Positions 7,029 through 15,926 are shown, counted from the first letter of the stretch. The stretch is DNA of 49,051 nt from Alistipes sp. Marseille-P5061 (GCF_900290115.1 NZ_LT985750.1:32480-81530), one strand, 5' to 3'. A program made the numbers and translations. Notes: a model not told the origin generated them from the letters alone.

Positions 7029-9800
7029 CTAATGGCCGAAGCGCGAGGTGTCGACCGAGTCGTGCCGCCGCTCCTTGTAGCCTCCGAAGCGGAAGGTGAG
7101 CCGTGCGGTGAAGGTCCGCGTGTAGAAGCCCGAATCCATGTCGAGGTGCTGCCCGCGGTAGCGGATTTTCGTATAGGGCATCGAGGTGCCGAAGAGGTCC
7201 GTGCAGCGCACCGTGAGGCTGGCGCGCCCCCGTGCGAAGCTCCACCGCGCCCCGGCGTCAATCTGCCAGACGGGCTCCACGTCGTAGGTCGCCTGGATGG
7301 CGGCGCTCTGGTAGTGGCCCGAGAGGTCGAGCGTCAGGTCGGGCTTGCGGCTCAGGCGGAAGGTGTTGTCCATCCGCACGATGCCGACCCACTTCGAGCG
7401 GTCGAAGCCGATGTCGTGGAAGCGGTCGCAGCGCTGCGTGAGCTGCAGCCCCGTGAAGACGAGGCGCGATTCGAGCCACCGCCCCGCCTTGAAGGGGATG
7501 ATGACGTTGGCGCCCCACTGCCGGTTGGTGTCCCAGTTGAGCGTCTGGTAGATGAGCGCCAGCCGCTCGAAGGATTGCCAGGCCGACTGGGTGAAGTAGT
7601 CGAGGGTCTCGTTCCAGAAGAGCATGAAGATGTACTTCGAGCGGAGCATGTAGAGCGCCTGGGCGCTGTAGTTCTTCGCCGGCCGCAGCCCGGGCGAGCC
7701 GTGAATCTCCGAGTATCCGTCCACGTAGGAGACCGCCCCCTGCATCTCCCAGTAGGAGGGGTAGCTCTTGTCCGACGAGAGGGTCAGCTGCAGCATGTGC
7801 TCCTCGGAGAACATCCAGTTGAACGACGCCTGGGGGTAGAGCGCCCAGTTCTCGTAGTCGCCCATGCGGTAGTACTCGCCGGCGAGCGAGAAGGAGAGGC
7901 TCCCCTTCGACAGCGTGCGGCTCGCCCCGGCGTAGAGGTTCGCCGTGTACTCGTCGAGACGCGACTCGGTGTCGACCGCCTCGATGCTCCCCTCGCGGGG
8001 CAGGTAGCGCTGCCAGTCGTGGCTTCCGGCCCAGCTCAGCGCGCCGCCCGCGTTGAGCTTCCACTGCCCGCCCAGTGCCACCTGCTGGTCCGCCGTCACG
8101 TTCACCCGGTCGATGAGCTGCCCCGAGACGATGTCGAAGGCGTTTTGGCTGCCCGAGGCGTAGTCGTTCCGCTGCTCCGAGCGCTCGGGGTTGCGGTAGC
8201 TCGTGTAGTCGGCCCCCAGCTCGAGCCCGAAGGGGGCCCGGTAGCGGAGCGCGAGGTTGTGCATCTGCGACTCGGTCCGGCTCAAGGAGCGCGAGTCGAC
8301 GAAGCTGCCCGAGCTGAGCGCGAGCCCCTCGCCCGAGGGGTTGAATGCGGCGGTGTAGGCGGCGCTCAGGCGGCTCTGCTCCGAGGGGCTCCAGTCGAGA
8401 GCGGCGCGCAGCCGGTGGTAGGAGCCCTGCTGCGTGATGCGCTCGCTCTGGGCGATGTCGTACCGCTCGCCGTCGAAGTCGTGGAGCGAGCGGAGCTCGT
8501 AGTAGCGGCGGTTGTGGATGGTCCCTCCCGTGTAGTTGAGGTCGGCCGACCACTTCGGCGAGGTGTAGACCACGTTGGCGCCCCCCTCCCACGCGCCGAA
8601 GCAGCTGTTGGCATACTGGCCGTGGAGCTGCCCCGAGAAGGCGCGTTCGCCGCCGTGGCGCAGCACGATGTTGATGGCCGCGCCGCGCACGTGGTACTGC
8701 GGCGGGGCGCTGTACATCACTTCGGCCCGTTCGACCCGCTCGACGGGGGTCGAGCGCAGCAGCGCCTCGAGCTGGTCGGTGCTCATCGTCGTGGGCTTGC
8801 CGTTGAGAATCACCGTCACGCTCCCGGCACCGGCGAGCGTCAGCCGCCCCTCCTGCTCCGAGACGCCAGGCAGCCGGGTGATGGCCTCGTAGGCGTTGTT
8901 GACCGTCATGCCGCGGGTCGCCGCCTCGAGGTCGTAGTCGAGGCGCCCCTCCTCGACCCGCACTACGGGGCGCTCGGCGCTGACGACCACCCCCTCGATG
9001 GCCGTCTCGGAGGCGTCGAGGGTGACCACGCCCACGTTGTCGGCCGACCCCTCGAGGCGCTGCATCCGGTAGGAGAGGTGCTGGAAGAGGAGGCGGTAGG
9101 GGCGCACGCGCGAGGCGATGCGGAAGCAGCCCCTCGCGTCGCTTGCTGCGGCAGCCACGTAGAGCGAGTCGCGGTCGAGCATCACCACGGCAACGCCCGG
9201 CACGGGCTCGCCGGCGCGGTCCACCACGCACCCCGTCACCTGCCCCGCAGCTGCGGGGGCGGAGGTTGTGGAGGCGGAGGAGGCGGAGGAGGTTGCGGAT
9301 TCGGTTGCAGCGGATGCGGGGGGGTCGGGTGCTGATGGTTCCGCGGGCTCCGGGGCTTCGGGGGCGGTCTCTTCAACCACTCCGGCACGGCCCGCCACCT
9401 GCCTGGGGACGGTTGCGGCGGGTTTCACGGATTCGGGTGCTGCGGGGCTGGTTGCTGCCGGCCCCGCATCTTTTCCGGCGCGGCCGGGTCCCGTCGTTCC
9501 GCTCTTTTCGGGGGCGGAGGGCTCTGTGGGCTCCGCGGCTTCGGGAGCGGTCTTTTCAACCTCCCCGGCACGGCCCGCCTCCTGCCCGGAGACGGTTGCG
9601 GCGGGTTTCACGGTTTCGGGTGCTGCGGGGCTGGTTGCTGCCGGCCCCGCATCTTTTCCGGCACGGCCGGGCTCCGCCGTTCCGCTCTTTCCGGGGGCGG
9701 AGGTTTCGGTTGCGGCGGGAGCTTCAACGGGGGATTGCGCCATAAGCGGGGCGGCGCAGAGAAGGGCTGCTACGAGCAGCAGAATCAGAAGTCGTTTCAT
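7029..9800 (-). CDS. TonB-dependent outer-membrane receptor (OMP_b-brl type)
   Basis: Outer-membrane beta-barrel importer of unknown substrate, 923 aa. A signal peptide (MKRLLILLLVAALLCAAPLMAQ) is followed by about 130 residues of Pro/Ala/Glu-rich sequence containing a 61-residue tandem duplication (GRAGKDAGPAATSPAAPE in each copy). Next come a carboxypeptidase-regulatory-like fold (VTGCVVDRAGEPVPGVAVVM), a plug-like region (NNAYEAITRLPGVSEQEG, TVILNGKPT) and a long barrel ending in a C-terminal aromatic strand with RFGGYKERR. This architecture matches the large Bacteroidota outer-membrane beta-barrel family often found outside SusCD loci. The low-complexity insertion is unusual. It lies upstream of the nuclease on the same strand; linkage is unproven. 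Confidence 0.85.
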   Translation of the reverse strand: MKRLLILLLVAALLCAAPLMAQSPVEAPAATETSAPGKSGTAEPGRAGKDAGPAATSPAAPETVKPAATVSGQEAGRAGEVEKTAPEAAEPTEPSAPEKSGTTGPGRAGKDAGPAATSPAAPESVKPAATVPRQVAGRAGVVEETAPEAPEPAEPSAPDPPASAATESATSSASSASTTSAPAAAGQVTGCVVDRAGEPVPGVAVVMLDRDSLYVAAAASDARGCFRIASRVRPYRLLFQHLSYRMQRLEGSADNVGVVTLDASETAIEGVVVSAERPVVRVEEGRLDYDLEAATRGMTVNNAYEAITRLPGVSEQEGRLTLAGAGSVTVILNGKPTTMSTDQLEALLRSTPVERVERAEVMYSAPPQYHVRGAAINIVLRHGGERAFSGQLHGQYANSCFGAWEGGANVVYTSPKWSADLNYTGGTIHNRRYYELRSLHDFDGERYDIAQSERITQQGSYHRLRAALDWSPSEQSRLSAAYTAAFNPSGEGLALSSGSFVDSRSLSRTESQMHNLALRYRAPFGLELGADYTSYRNPERSEQRNDYASGSQNAFDIVSGQLIDRVNVTADQQVALGGQWKLNAGGALSWAGSHDWQRYLPREGSIEAVDTESRLDEYTANLYAGASRTLSKGSLSFSLAGEYYRMGDYENWALYPQASFNWMFSEEHMLQLTLSSDKSYPSYWEMQGAVSYVDGYSEIHGSPGLRPAKNYSAQALYMLRSKYIFMLFWNETLDYFTQSAWQSFERLALIYQTLNWDTNRQWGANVIIPFKAGRWLESRLVFTGLQLTQRCDRFHDIGFDRSKWVGIVRMDNTFRLSRKPDLTLDLSGHYQSAAIQATYDVEPVWQIDAGARWSFARGRASLTVRCTDLFGTSMPYTKIRYRGQHLDMDSGFYTRTFTARLTFRFGGYKERRHDSVDTSRFGH
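9362..9722 (-). repeat. 183-bp in-frame tandem duplication
   Basis: Two adjacent copies of a 183-bp unit lie inside the TonB receptor gene; the word GGTTTCACGG recurs at 9421 and 9604. The period is exactly 61 codons, so the frame is kept. Copies differ at scattered positions, so this is real divergence rather than an assembly echo. Confidence 0.8.
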
Positions 9801-10289
9801 GGTCGATGCGTATGGATTCCGGACGGAGCCCCCGAAGCGGGGAGTTCCATACTGCAAAGATAGCCCCCGGAGCACCTTGCCGATGCAGGCAAAGTCTTGC
9901 TCCGACGGATGCAAACGACTGTGGATGAGTGGGGTGCTGCTAAAAAAATCTTGCGCCCGGGGCCGCCGCACTTGCCGCCTTCGGACGAGGCCGGCATCCG
10001 GTCGCAGCGCCTGCCTTCTTCGGAGGTCCGGCATCCGGCCGCCGCCCGACGGAGAGAGACGGGGTATTGCCGCCCGGATGTTGAGGGTCGCCGCCCGGCG
10101 GAGGGAGGTGGGGTATTGCCGCCCGGCTGTTGAGGGTCGCCGCCCGCCCGGTCCGCGCCCCTCCAGTCCGCGTCTCTCCGAGTGCCACCCGGCCCGCGCC
10201 CCTCCGGTCCGCCGATGACCGAACTTTCCGCCTCCGGCCCGAACCTGTCCGGACCTGCTCCGCGCCCTCCCGGCCTGCTCCGCCCGGCG
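9801..10289. repeat. Spacer with TonB-receptor -7 box and 49-bp duplication
   Basis: 489 bp without a convincing gene. The minus strand carries TATCTTTG (complement of 9855-9862) 54 nt upstream of the TonB receptor ATG, its likely promoter. Further on, a 37-bp segment starting GGGGTATTGCCGCCCGG occurs at 10061 and again at 10110 (49-bp period, few differences). The remainder is GC-rich low complexity. Confidence 0.6.
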
Positions 10290-11990
10290 CTATGCGAAGA
10301 AGCGCAGCAGCTCCTCGCGCGCGGCGATGTCCGATTCGGCGATGCGCCGCTTGAGCTTCGACTTGAGCGTGTAGACGCCGTTGGGGGTCATCCCCAGCAT
10401 GACGCAAATCTCCTGCGGCGAGAAGCCTGCGATGACCAGCGCCGCGAAGTCGTGGTTGCGCTCCGTCCACCCCGGAAAGGCCTCGCGCAGCCGGCTGACC
10501 GCCCCCCGGTTGTAGAGGTCGGCCATGCGCACCACGTCGGCCAGCGTCGCGGGGCTCAGCGCCAGCTGGCGCATCTTCTCGCTCAGGCGGGCCCCCTCGC
10601 CATAGGTGTAGCAGGTTGCGGCGATGTCGCGGATGTGGGCGAAGCGCCCCTCGAGCAGCTCCTTGAGGGCCGCCTCGCGGCTGTCCGAGGCGTCGAGCCG
10701 CGAGGTGAGGCTGTCCTGCGACTCGCGGTAGGAGTCGATGAGTGCCAGATACTCGCCGATGCGCTCGTCGCGCTGCCGCAGCTTGCGGCGGTAGGCCCCC
10801 GCCACGCCGACGGCCAGCAGCGCCAGCAGCAGGCAGACCAGCAGCGCAATCCAGACGTCGTAGCGCAGCCGCGTTTCGCGCAGCGCCGCGGCATTTTCGG
10901 CCCGGAACTGCCGCTCGAGCTGCACCGAGAGGGCGTCGCGGCTTGCGGCCTCGAGCGAGTCCTGCATCTCGATGTAGCGCAGGGCGTGGGCATAGGCCGT
11001 CGCATCGTCGCCCTGCCGGTGGTAGATGCCGGCGGCGATGCGGTAGATGTCGACGTTGCCCTGGTGGTAGACGGAGGTGCGGGCGAGCACCCGGTCGGCG
11101 TAGCAGCGGGCCGAGTCGAGCTGCCCGATTTGGGCGAAGAGAATCGTCGAGGCGATGTCGTAGAAGGTGCGCTGCGCGTCGTCGGTCGCGGCGCGGCCGT
11201 AGGAGAGCGGCGCCGAGTCGATGGCCCCCAAGTCGATGCGGGCACGCTCGGCCAGGAGCCGTTGGGCATCCCAGTCGCCGGCATAGGCGTGGTAGAGGAG
11301 GTTCTGGAGCGTAATCTGCTGGGCGAAGTAGCGGAAGCGGAGCGTGTCGCGCGCCGCCACGAGCGGTGCCAGCTCCCCGATGGCCTCGTCGAAGCGGCGC
11401 TGGGCGCAGAGCGCCGCCGAGAGCATGAAGCGGGCGTAGCCCTCCGTCTCTTCGTTGCCGCAGCGCTGCCCGATGGCGACCGCCTTGCGGAAGGCCTCCT
11501 CGGCCTCGACGTTGTAGCCCTGCTCCAGATGGAGCGCCCCGAGGGTGTGGTATACGGCGCCGAGCAGCAGCAGCGTCTCACGGTCGTCGGATGCCCCCTC
11601 GGCGCAGATGGCCGCCCGGGTGTAGGCCTTGACGGCCTGGTCGATGTCGCCTTCGTTCTGGCAGGCGTGGGCGTGGAGGTAGGCGGCGATGGCCTGCTCG
11701 CTGCGCGGCCCGTGCTGCTCGTAGTAGGCGTAGAGCGGCGCGGTGAAGGCCTTGTCGAGCTGCTGCTCGTCGGCAAGCAGCTGCGCGCGGGCCGTGAGCA
11801 TCCGCCACTCCATCCGCTGGCGCCGCGTGCGGAGCCTTGCCGTGTCGATGGCGCGCAGCAGCCGCAGGGCGCTGTCGGGCTCCGAGGGAACCACCGCAGC
11901 CACCGGGGCGAACTGCGCCTCGACGGCGCGCCGGCCCCCGCACCCCGCAAGGAGGAGCGGCAGCAGCAGGTATGTGACCGTTCGCCTCAT
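10290..11990 (-). CDS. TPR sensor with transmembrane helix and LuxR-like HTH
   Basis: One-polypeptide sensor-regulator of a type common in Bacteroidota, 566 aa. The N-terminus is a lipoprotein-like signal (LLLPLLLAGCGG). About 350 residues of tetratricopeptide-type helical repeats follow (AYTRAAICAEG, EEAFRKAVAIGQRCG and others). A hydrophobic helix at about 377-400 comes next, then a coiled coil. The C-terminus is a helix-turn-helix of LuxR/GerE style at about 520-560 (GFSPQEICVMLGMTPNGVYTLKSKLKRRI region). Topology would put the repeats in the periplasm and the DNA-binding end in the cytoplasm. It starts 27 bp after the upstream secreted-protein gene, so the two are probably co-transcribed. 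The regulated target is unknown. Confidence 0.78.
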   Translation of the reverse strand: MRRTVTYLLLPLLLAGCGGRRAVEAQFAPVAAVVPSEPDSALRLLRAIDTARLRTRRQRMEWRMLTARAQLLADEQQLDKAFTAPLYAYYEQHGPRSEQAIAAYLHAHACQNEGDIDQAVKAYTRAAICAEGASDDRETLLLLGAVYHTLGALHLEQGYNVEAEEAFRKAVAIGQRCGNEETEGYARFMLSAALCAQRRFDEAIGELAPLVAARDTLRFRYFAQQITLQNLLYHAYAGDWDAQRLLAERARIDLGAIDSAPLSYGRAATDDAQRTFYDIASTILFAQIGQLDSARCYADRVLARTSVYHQGNVDIYRIAAGIYHRQGDDATAYAHALRYIEMQDSLEAASRDALSVQLERQFRAENAAALRETRLRYDVWIALLVCLLLALLAVGVAGAYRRKLRQRDERIGEYLALIDSYRESQDSLTSRLDASDSREAALKELLEGRFAHIRDIAATCYTYGEGARLSEKMRQLALSPATLADVVRMADLYNRGAVSRLREAFPGWTERNHDFAALVIAGFSPQEICVMLGMTPNGVYTLKSKLKRRIAESDIAAREELLRFFA

Positions 11991-12017
11991 CGTCCGGAGT
12001 CGAGGTTGCCGCCCCGT

Positions 12018-12593
12018 TTACGGGAGCAGCGGCTCGCGGTGTTCGCGGCGCCACGTCTTGAGCACCTCCCGGACGGTGTTGGCCCAGAAGTTACGCAGTC
12101 CGAAGCCTCCGGCATGCCCCTCGACCCGCTCGATGCAGCGGACCTCGCGCGTGGCGATGTCGAAGATGACCATCTCATAGAGGGCCTTGGCCGAGGGCTT
12201 GTCGAGCAACAGGGCCACCAGCACGATGCCCGTGCCCTCCTGCTCCTCCAGCTCGTAGGAGGCGATGGCGGCACGCACCTCCTCGTCGGTGGCCGTGTGC
12301 TTCGTGTCGCGCAGCCGCTCGTAGCCGCAGGCGTCCAGACGCTGGAGCATGGGGTCGATGTCGACGCTGAGCTGCGGCTGGCGCAGCGCGCGGGCGAAGT
12401 CGTACTTGTCGGCCTCGGTGATGAGCAGCTGGTTGATGCGGCGGAAGGCCTCGGCAAACTGCTGGTCGCTCTCGTTGGCGCCCGAGACGCGCGCAAGCGA
12501 GAAGTCGATACCGTAGACGTAGGTGGGGGTCTGCTGTGCCGCCGCGGTGAGCAGCGAGCATGCGGCCGCGAGGGCCAGAAGAAGTCGCTTCAT
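12018..12593 (-). CDS. Secreted protein of unknown function, partner of TPR-HTH regulator
   Basis: 191 aa with a signal peptide (MKRLLLALAAACSLLTAAAQ). The mature domain begins TPTYVYGIDFSLARVSGANES and is mixed alpha/beta, with DIDPMLQRLD, VLVALLLDKPSAKALYEMVIFD and a C-terminal NFWANTVREVLKTW. The YGIDFS start and the lone-domain layout suggest a small periplasmic protein, but I do not recognise the family. A good promoter stands just upstream, and the TPR-HTH regulator follows 27 bp downstream, so this may be a ligand-side or accessory component of that regulator. Confidence 0.7.
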   Translation of the reverse strand: MKRLLLALAAACSLLTAAAQQTPTYVYGIDFSLARVSGANESDQQFAEAFRRINQLLITEADKYDFARALRQPQLSVDIDPMLQRLDACGYERLRDTKHTATDEEVRAAIASYELEEQEGTGIVLVALLLDKPSAKALYEMVIFDIATREVRCIERVEGHAGGFGLRNFWANTVREVLKTWRREHREPLLP

Positions 12594-12620
12594 GGGATGT
12601 TTGCGTTTATGGTTTCCGTG

Positions 12621-12652
12621 CAAATATAGATTAAAATTGCAAAAACGGCAAA
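12621..12652 (-). promoter_or_regulatory. Promoter of secreted protein / TPR-HTH operon
   Basis: On the minus strand TTTG (complement of 12649-12652) is followed after 20 nt by TATATTTG (complement of 12621-12628), an exact Bacteroidota -33/-7 arrangement. The -7 box is 27 nt before the ATG at 12593. Confidence 0.75.
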
Positions 12653-12924
12653 GTCCGTCCGCCATGCCGCTTCCGGCTTCCGGGCCCGACGACACTCTGC
12701 CCCGCCCGGGGGGCTTCCCCGCCGTCCGCCGTCCCGCCGTTTTCCGCACCGGGCGCGCCGGGCCGGCCTGTTCCGCCGCCCGGGCCGGCCTTTTCCGTCT
12801 CCGGCCGTCCGCCGCCCCGCCGTTTTCGCGCCGGGCGCTCCGGACAGGCCTGTTCCGCCGCCCGGGCCGACCTTTTCCGTCGCCGGCCTCCTGCCGCCCG
12901 CCCGTGGCTTCGCCGCCCGCCGCT
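12653..12924. repeat. GC-rich spacer with 83-bp tandem duplication
   Basis: No gene seen. Two copies of an 83-bp unit (core CCGCCGTTTTC...CTGTTCCGCCGCCCGGGCC) lie at about 12731-12813 and 12814-12896 with scattered differences. The repeat sits immediately downstream of the last gene of the polyene cluster. It contains GC-rich inverted segments, but no clear hairpin plus T-run terminator was found. Confidence 0.7.
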
Positions 12925-14244
12925 TCAGTGAAGCGTGTTGTTGCGCAGGTCGATGAACTTCACCGCCTTGCGGCTCGTCGGGGGCATCTGCAGCTTGGCA
13001 ATCAGCTCGGCCGGCTCGAAGAGGATGTCGGGCGCCACGCGCACCTTCGAGCGGAAGACATCCTTGATGCGCTTGACGAGCTCCTCGCTGTGGTCGCGGC
13101 TTCCGACCCGAATCTGCACCTGGTCGGTCCCCAGCGAGCCGGTGAAGACCTCGACCAGGTAGTTCTCCACCTCGGGGATGTTGTCCAGAATGTCGAACAG
13201 CGCGGGGGGATAGAGCGTCGTCCCCTTGAACTTAATCATCTGCCCCTTGCGCCCGAGCAGCGAGCCGAGCCGCACCGTGTTGCGGCCGCAGCGGCAGGGC
13301 TCCGAGTAGTGGCGGCAGACGTCGCCCGTGCGGAAGCGCAGCAGCGGCATCCCCTCCACGCCGAGCGTGGTGACGGTCACCTCGCCCGGCTCGCCGTCGG
13401 CCACCGGACGCCCCTCGTCGTCGAGGAACTCCACGATGATGAGGTCCGGGGGGAGGTGTCCGCCGCAGTGGCAGGGGCACTCCGTGAAGGAGCTCTGCAT
13501 CTCGGTCGAGGCGTAGGTCGAGAAGAGCTCCAGCTCGGGCCAGCGTTCGTGAATCTGCCGCCCGAGCGTGTTGAGCTCGAAGCTGTCGGGGTCGCGCAGC
13601 CCCTCGCCGATGCAGAGAGCGCGGCGCAGCGGGCTGCGGCGGAAGTCGATGCCCGACGCCTGTGCGAAGTCGGCCAGCCGCAGCAGGAACGAGGGGATGA
13701 CCATGCAGGTGGTGGGGGCGATGCGGCGGATGGTGTCCCACTGCAGCTCGGGGATGCCGTTGCCCACGCGCGTGACGCCGCAGCCCAGCATCCGCGCCCC
13801 GAGGAAGTAGGCCAGTCCGGCCATGAAGCGGCGGTCGAGCGTGACCATCAGCTGGATGATGTCGTCGGGGGTGCAGCCGGCCGTGGTGAACGAGAGCATC
13901 TCGTTGTAGGCCAGGCGGTCGAGGTCCCCTTCCGTCAGTGCGAAGGTGACCGGGTCGCCCAGCGTGCCGGAGGTGGTGACGTAGTCGATGATTTGGCGCG
14001 GGGCGACGCAGCGGAAGTCGTCGTTGCGAAGCTGGAGCTGCTCCTTGGTGGTGACGGGCAGCCGTTGCAGGTCGTCGAGCGTGCGGATGTCGCGCGGGTC
14101 GATGCCCTCGCGGCGGAACATCTCCCGGTAGAAGCGCGAGTGCTCCTCGAGGTAGCGGAGCGTCTCGCGGAGGCGCTCCTCCTGGAAGGCGCGAATCGCC
14201 TCGGGCGATGCGAACTGGATTTGGTTGTTGCGTATCATGGTCAT
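12925..14244 (-). CDS. PaaK-like acyl-CoA/ACP ligase (aryl starter activation)
   Basis: AMP-forming ligase of the phenylacetate-CoA ligase family, 439 aa. Adenylation motifs are visible: the phosphate-binding loop YVTTSGTLGDP, YASTEM, RFRTGDVCRH and GRKGQMIKFKGTTLYP; a CPCHCGG/CRCGR Cys pair resembles the zinc-knuckle region of PaaK-like proteins. In aryl polyene systems an AMP-dependent ligase loads the hydroxycinnamoyl starter, so the likely substrate here is p-coumarate made by the ammonia-lyase at the other end of the cluster; this is inference. It is the last gene of the cluster, and its start overlaps the stop of the C45 gene by 4 bp. Confidence 0.85.
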   Translation of the reverse strand: MTMIRNNQIQFASPEAIRAFQEERLRETLRYLEEHSRFYREMFRREGIDPRDIRTLDDLQRLPVTTKEQLQLRNDDFRCVAPRQIIDYVTTSGTLGDPVTFALTEGDLDRLAYNEMLSFTTAGCTPDDIIQLMVTLDRRFMAGLAYFLGARMLGCGVTRVGNGIPELQWDTIRRIAPTTCMVIPSFLLRLADFAQASGIDFRRSPLRRALCIGEGLRDPDSFELNTLGRQIHERWPELELFSTYASTEMQSSFTECPCHCGGHLPPDLIIVEFLDDEGRPVADGEPGEVTVTTLGVEGMPLLRFRTGDVCRHYSEPCRCGRNTVRLGSLLGRKGQMIKFKGTTLYPPALFDILDNIPEVENYLVEVFTGSLGTDQVQIRVGSRDHSEELVKRIKDVFRSKVRVAPDILFEPAELIAKLQMPPTSRKAVKFIDLRNNTLH

Positions 14245-15926
14245 TTGAGTTTGCGTTCAATCTCCTGACGTTCCGAGAGGCGGGGTATCTCGAGGCGGAG
14301 CGCCTCCTCCCGGCAGCGGCGGGCCCCCTCGCGGTCGCCGAGCACCTCCTCGCGGTAGTCGGCGCAGAGGGCCCACGCCCCGAAGAAGCGGGGATTCTCG
14401 CCCAGGATGCGCTCGGGCAGCGCCTCGTCGACCCGTTCGCGGCGGGCGATGGCCTGCCGCAGCGCGGCACAGTCGCGGCGGTAGGCGACGATGCGCGGAT
14501 AATCCTCCCTGAGGAAGAGGCTGTCGGCCGGCAGCTCCTCCTCCGGCAGGTCGAGCCGCCCCTCTGGGGGCGCCTCGCCGGCGAAGATGCGCCCGAGGTC
14601 GTAGCAGACGAAGCGTCCCGCCTGCCAGGGCTCGGTCGAGAGCCACATGAGCCCCCGCTCGGGTGCGAAGACGACGCTGTGGTGGGCGATGGCCTGGTTG
14701 AGCGACTTCTCGTTGGTCAGGCCGATGTCGCGCCCGCCCAGACCGCGCCGGTCGCGCAGGATGGTCACCGCACGGGCGGGGGTGAGCGGCGCGAGGCTGT
14801 CGAGCAGTTCGCCGAGGCGCTGCAGGCGGTAGGGGCTGTCGCTCGTGGCGATGTTCTCGCGGTTGTAGGGGTCGTCGGCGAAGGCGGCGGACTGGTAGTG
14901 GTTCGTGCAGCGGAGTTGCTCGCCCTCGCCCTCGTAGAGGGCCGAGCGCTCGGGGGTCTTCTCGATGACTACGGCGCGGCGGTCGCGGGCCGAGGCGATG
15001 AGCAGCGACTCGGAGACGAAGGTGCGGGTGGTGTCGGCGATGGCGCAGGCCTCCTCGATGGTGGAGGCATACTGCAGGATGGTGCGTGCCAGCAGCGAGA
15101 TGGGGGTGGCCGCACGGGTGGGGAGCGCCCCCTTGGCGGCGTTGAGCGTCACGGTGAGCCCCGCGGCGTTCATCCCCGAGAGGACGCCGCTCATGCCGGC
15201 CCATCCGACCGAGGCGAAGGGGATGCCCCGCTCGGGGCGGCAGAAGGTGACGAGCTTGTTGCGGGCGAAGTCGTCGCCGACGTAGAAGTCGAAGTTGCGC
15301 CCCACGAGCAGCGTCGAGTCGGCGCTGCGGCCGCCCCACGTGGCGAAGGAGCTGCAGCCGACGAGCATGTACTCCTGCATGACGTGCCCGATGTCGTGGG
15401 CGGCGTGGTAGTTGATTTGGCGCTCGTAGGCGTTGCCGATGGCGTCGAACTCGTGGGAGCACCAGCGCGACGAGGCGAAGATTTCGCGGCGGTACTCCTC
15501 CGGGACACAGTGCCCCAGGTTGCGGTTGAAGATGACGATGAAGCTCCTCAGGAAGCGCAGGTAGCGCTCCGAGGGGATGATGCGGCGGATTTGGTCGACG
15601 AAGGCCCGCTCCTGGTAGTACATCAGCCCGCGGAGCAGCGCCCCCGACTCGGCGCCCCGCGTGAGGGGGTCTCCGCCGGTGGTGAGCTCCCACACTCCGG
15701 CCGGATTTCGGCGCAGCGTCGAGCCGCCGCAGTGAGCCACGCCGTTCGAGCGGGTGACGGTGTAGAGCGCCGTGTCGATTTCCAGGCGCGGCTCGCCCAT
15801 GTCGGCCGAGCGGTAGAGGCGGTAGCCGATTCCCGCCGTGGTGAGCAGGGCGACGACGACCGCTCCCAGTGCGATGGCGAGGAGGGTCAGCATGATTCCA
15901 AGCGTTTTGCGCAACATCCTAAGCAT
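14241..15926 (-). CDS. Membrane-anchored C45 Ntn-hydrolase (acyltransferase-like)
   Basis: Homologue of the acyl-CoA:6-aminopenicillanate acyltransferase / C45 peptidase family, 561 aa. An N-terminal membrane segment (about 8-32) anchors it. Residues 33-190 would be the alpha-side prosegment. The autocatalytic Cys191 follows in VGCSSFATWGG, and the core continues with VGRNFDFY, GMNAAGLTVTLNA and a later NHYQS segment that contributes Asn. The family hydrolyses or transfers acyl groups on amides. Genes of this family also occur in Bacteroidota aryl polyene/flexirubin loci. Possible roles are release or transfer of the polyene acyl chain outside the inner membrane. It overlaps neighbours by 4 and 8 bp. 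Confidence 0.8.
   Translation of the reverse strand: MLRMLRKTLGIMLTLLAIALGAVVVALLTTAGIGYRLYRSADMGEPRLEIDTALYTVTRSNGVAHCGGSTLRRNPAGVWELTTGGDPLTRGAESGALLRGLMYYQERAFVDQIRRIIPSERYLRFLRSFIVIFNRNLGHCVPEEYRREIFASSRWCSHEFDAIGNAYERQINYHAAHDIGHVMQEYMLVGCSSFATWGGRSADSTLLVGRNFDFYVGDDFARNKLVTFCRPERGIPFASVGWAGMSGVLSGMNAAGLTVTLNAAKGALPTRAATPISLLARTILQYASTIEEACAIADTTRTFVSESLLIASARDRRAVVIEKTPERSALYEGEGEQLRCTNHYQSAAFADDPYNRENIATSDSPYRLQRLGELLDSLAPLTPARAVTILRDRRGLGGRDIGLTNEKSLNQAIAHHSVVFAPERGLMWLSTEPWQAGRFVCYDLGRIFAGEAPPEGRLDLPEEELPADSLFLREDYPRIVAYRRDCAALRQAIARRERVDEALPERILGENPRFFGAWALCADYREEVLGDREGARRCREEALRLEIPRLSERQEIERKLK

Noticed and set aside
7032..9335. Long open frame antisense to the TonB receptor
   Set aside because: Mirror frame of a high-GC gene; Val/Glu/Arg-rich with no domain, while the minus strand encodes a full receptor.
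10182..12629. Plus-strand open frame of about 815 codons
   Set aside because: Antisense to the TPR-HTH regulator and secreted protein; low-complexity composition and no motif.
12653..12924. Terminator after the polyene cluster
   Set aside because: Inverted GC-rich words exist, but no stem followed by a T-run in the minus orientation.
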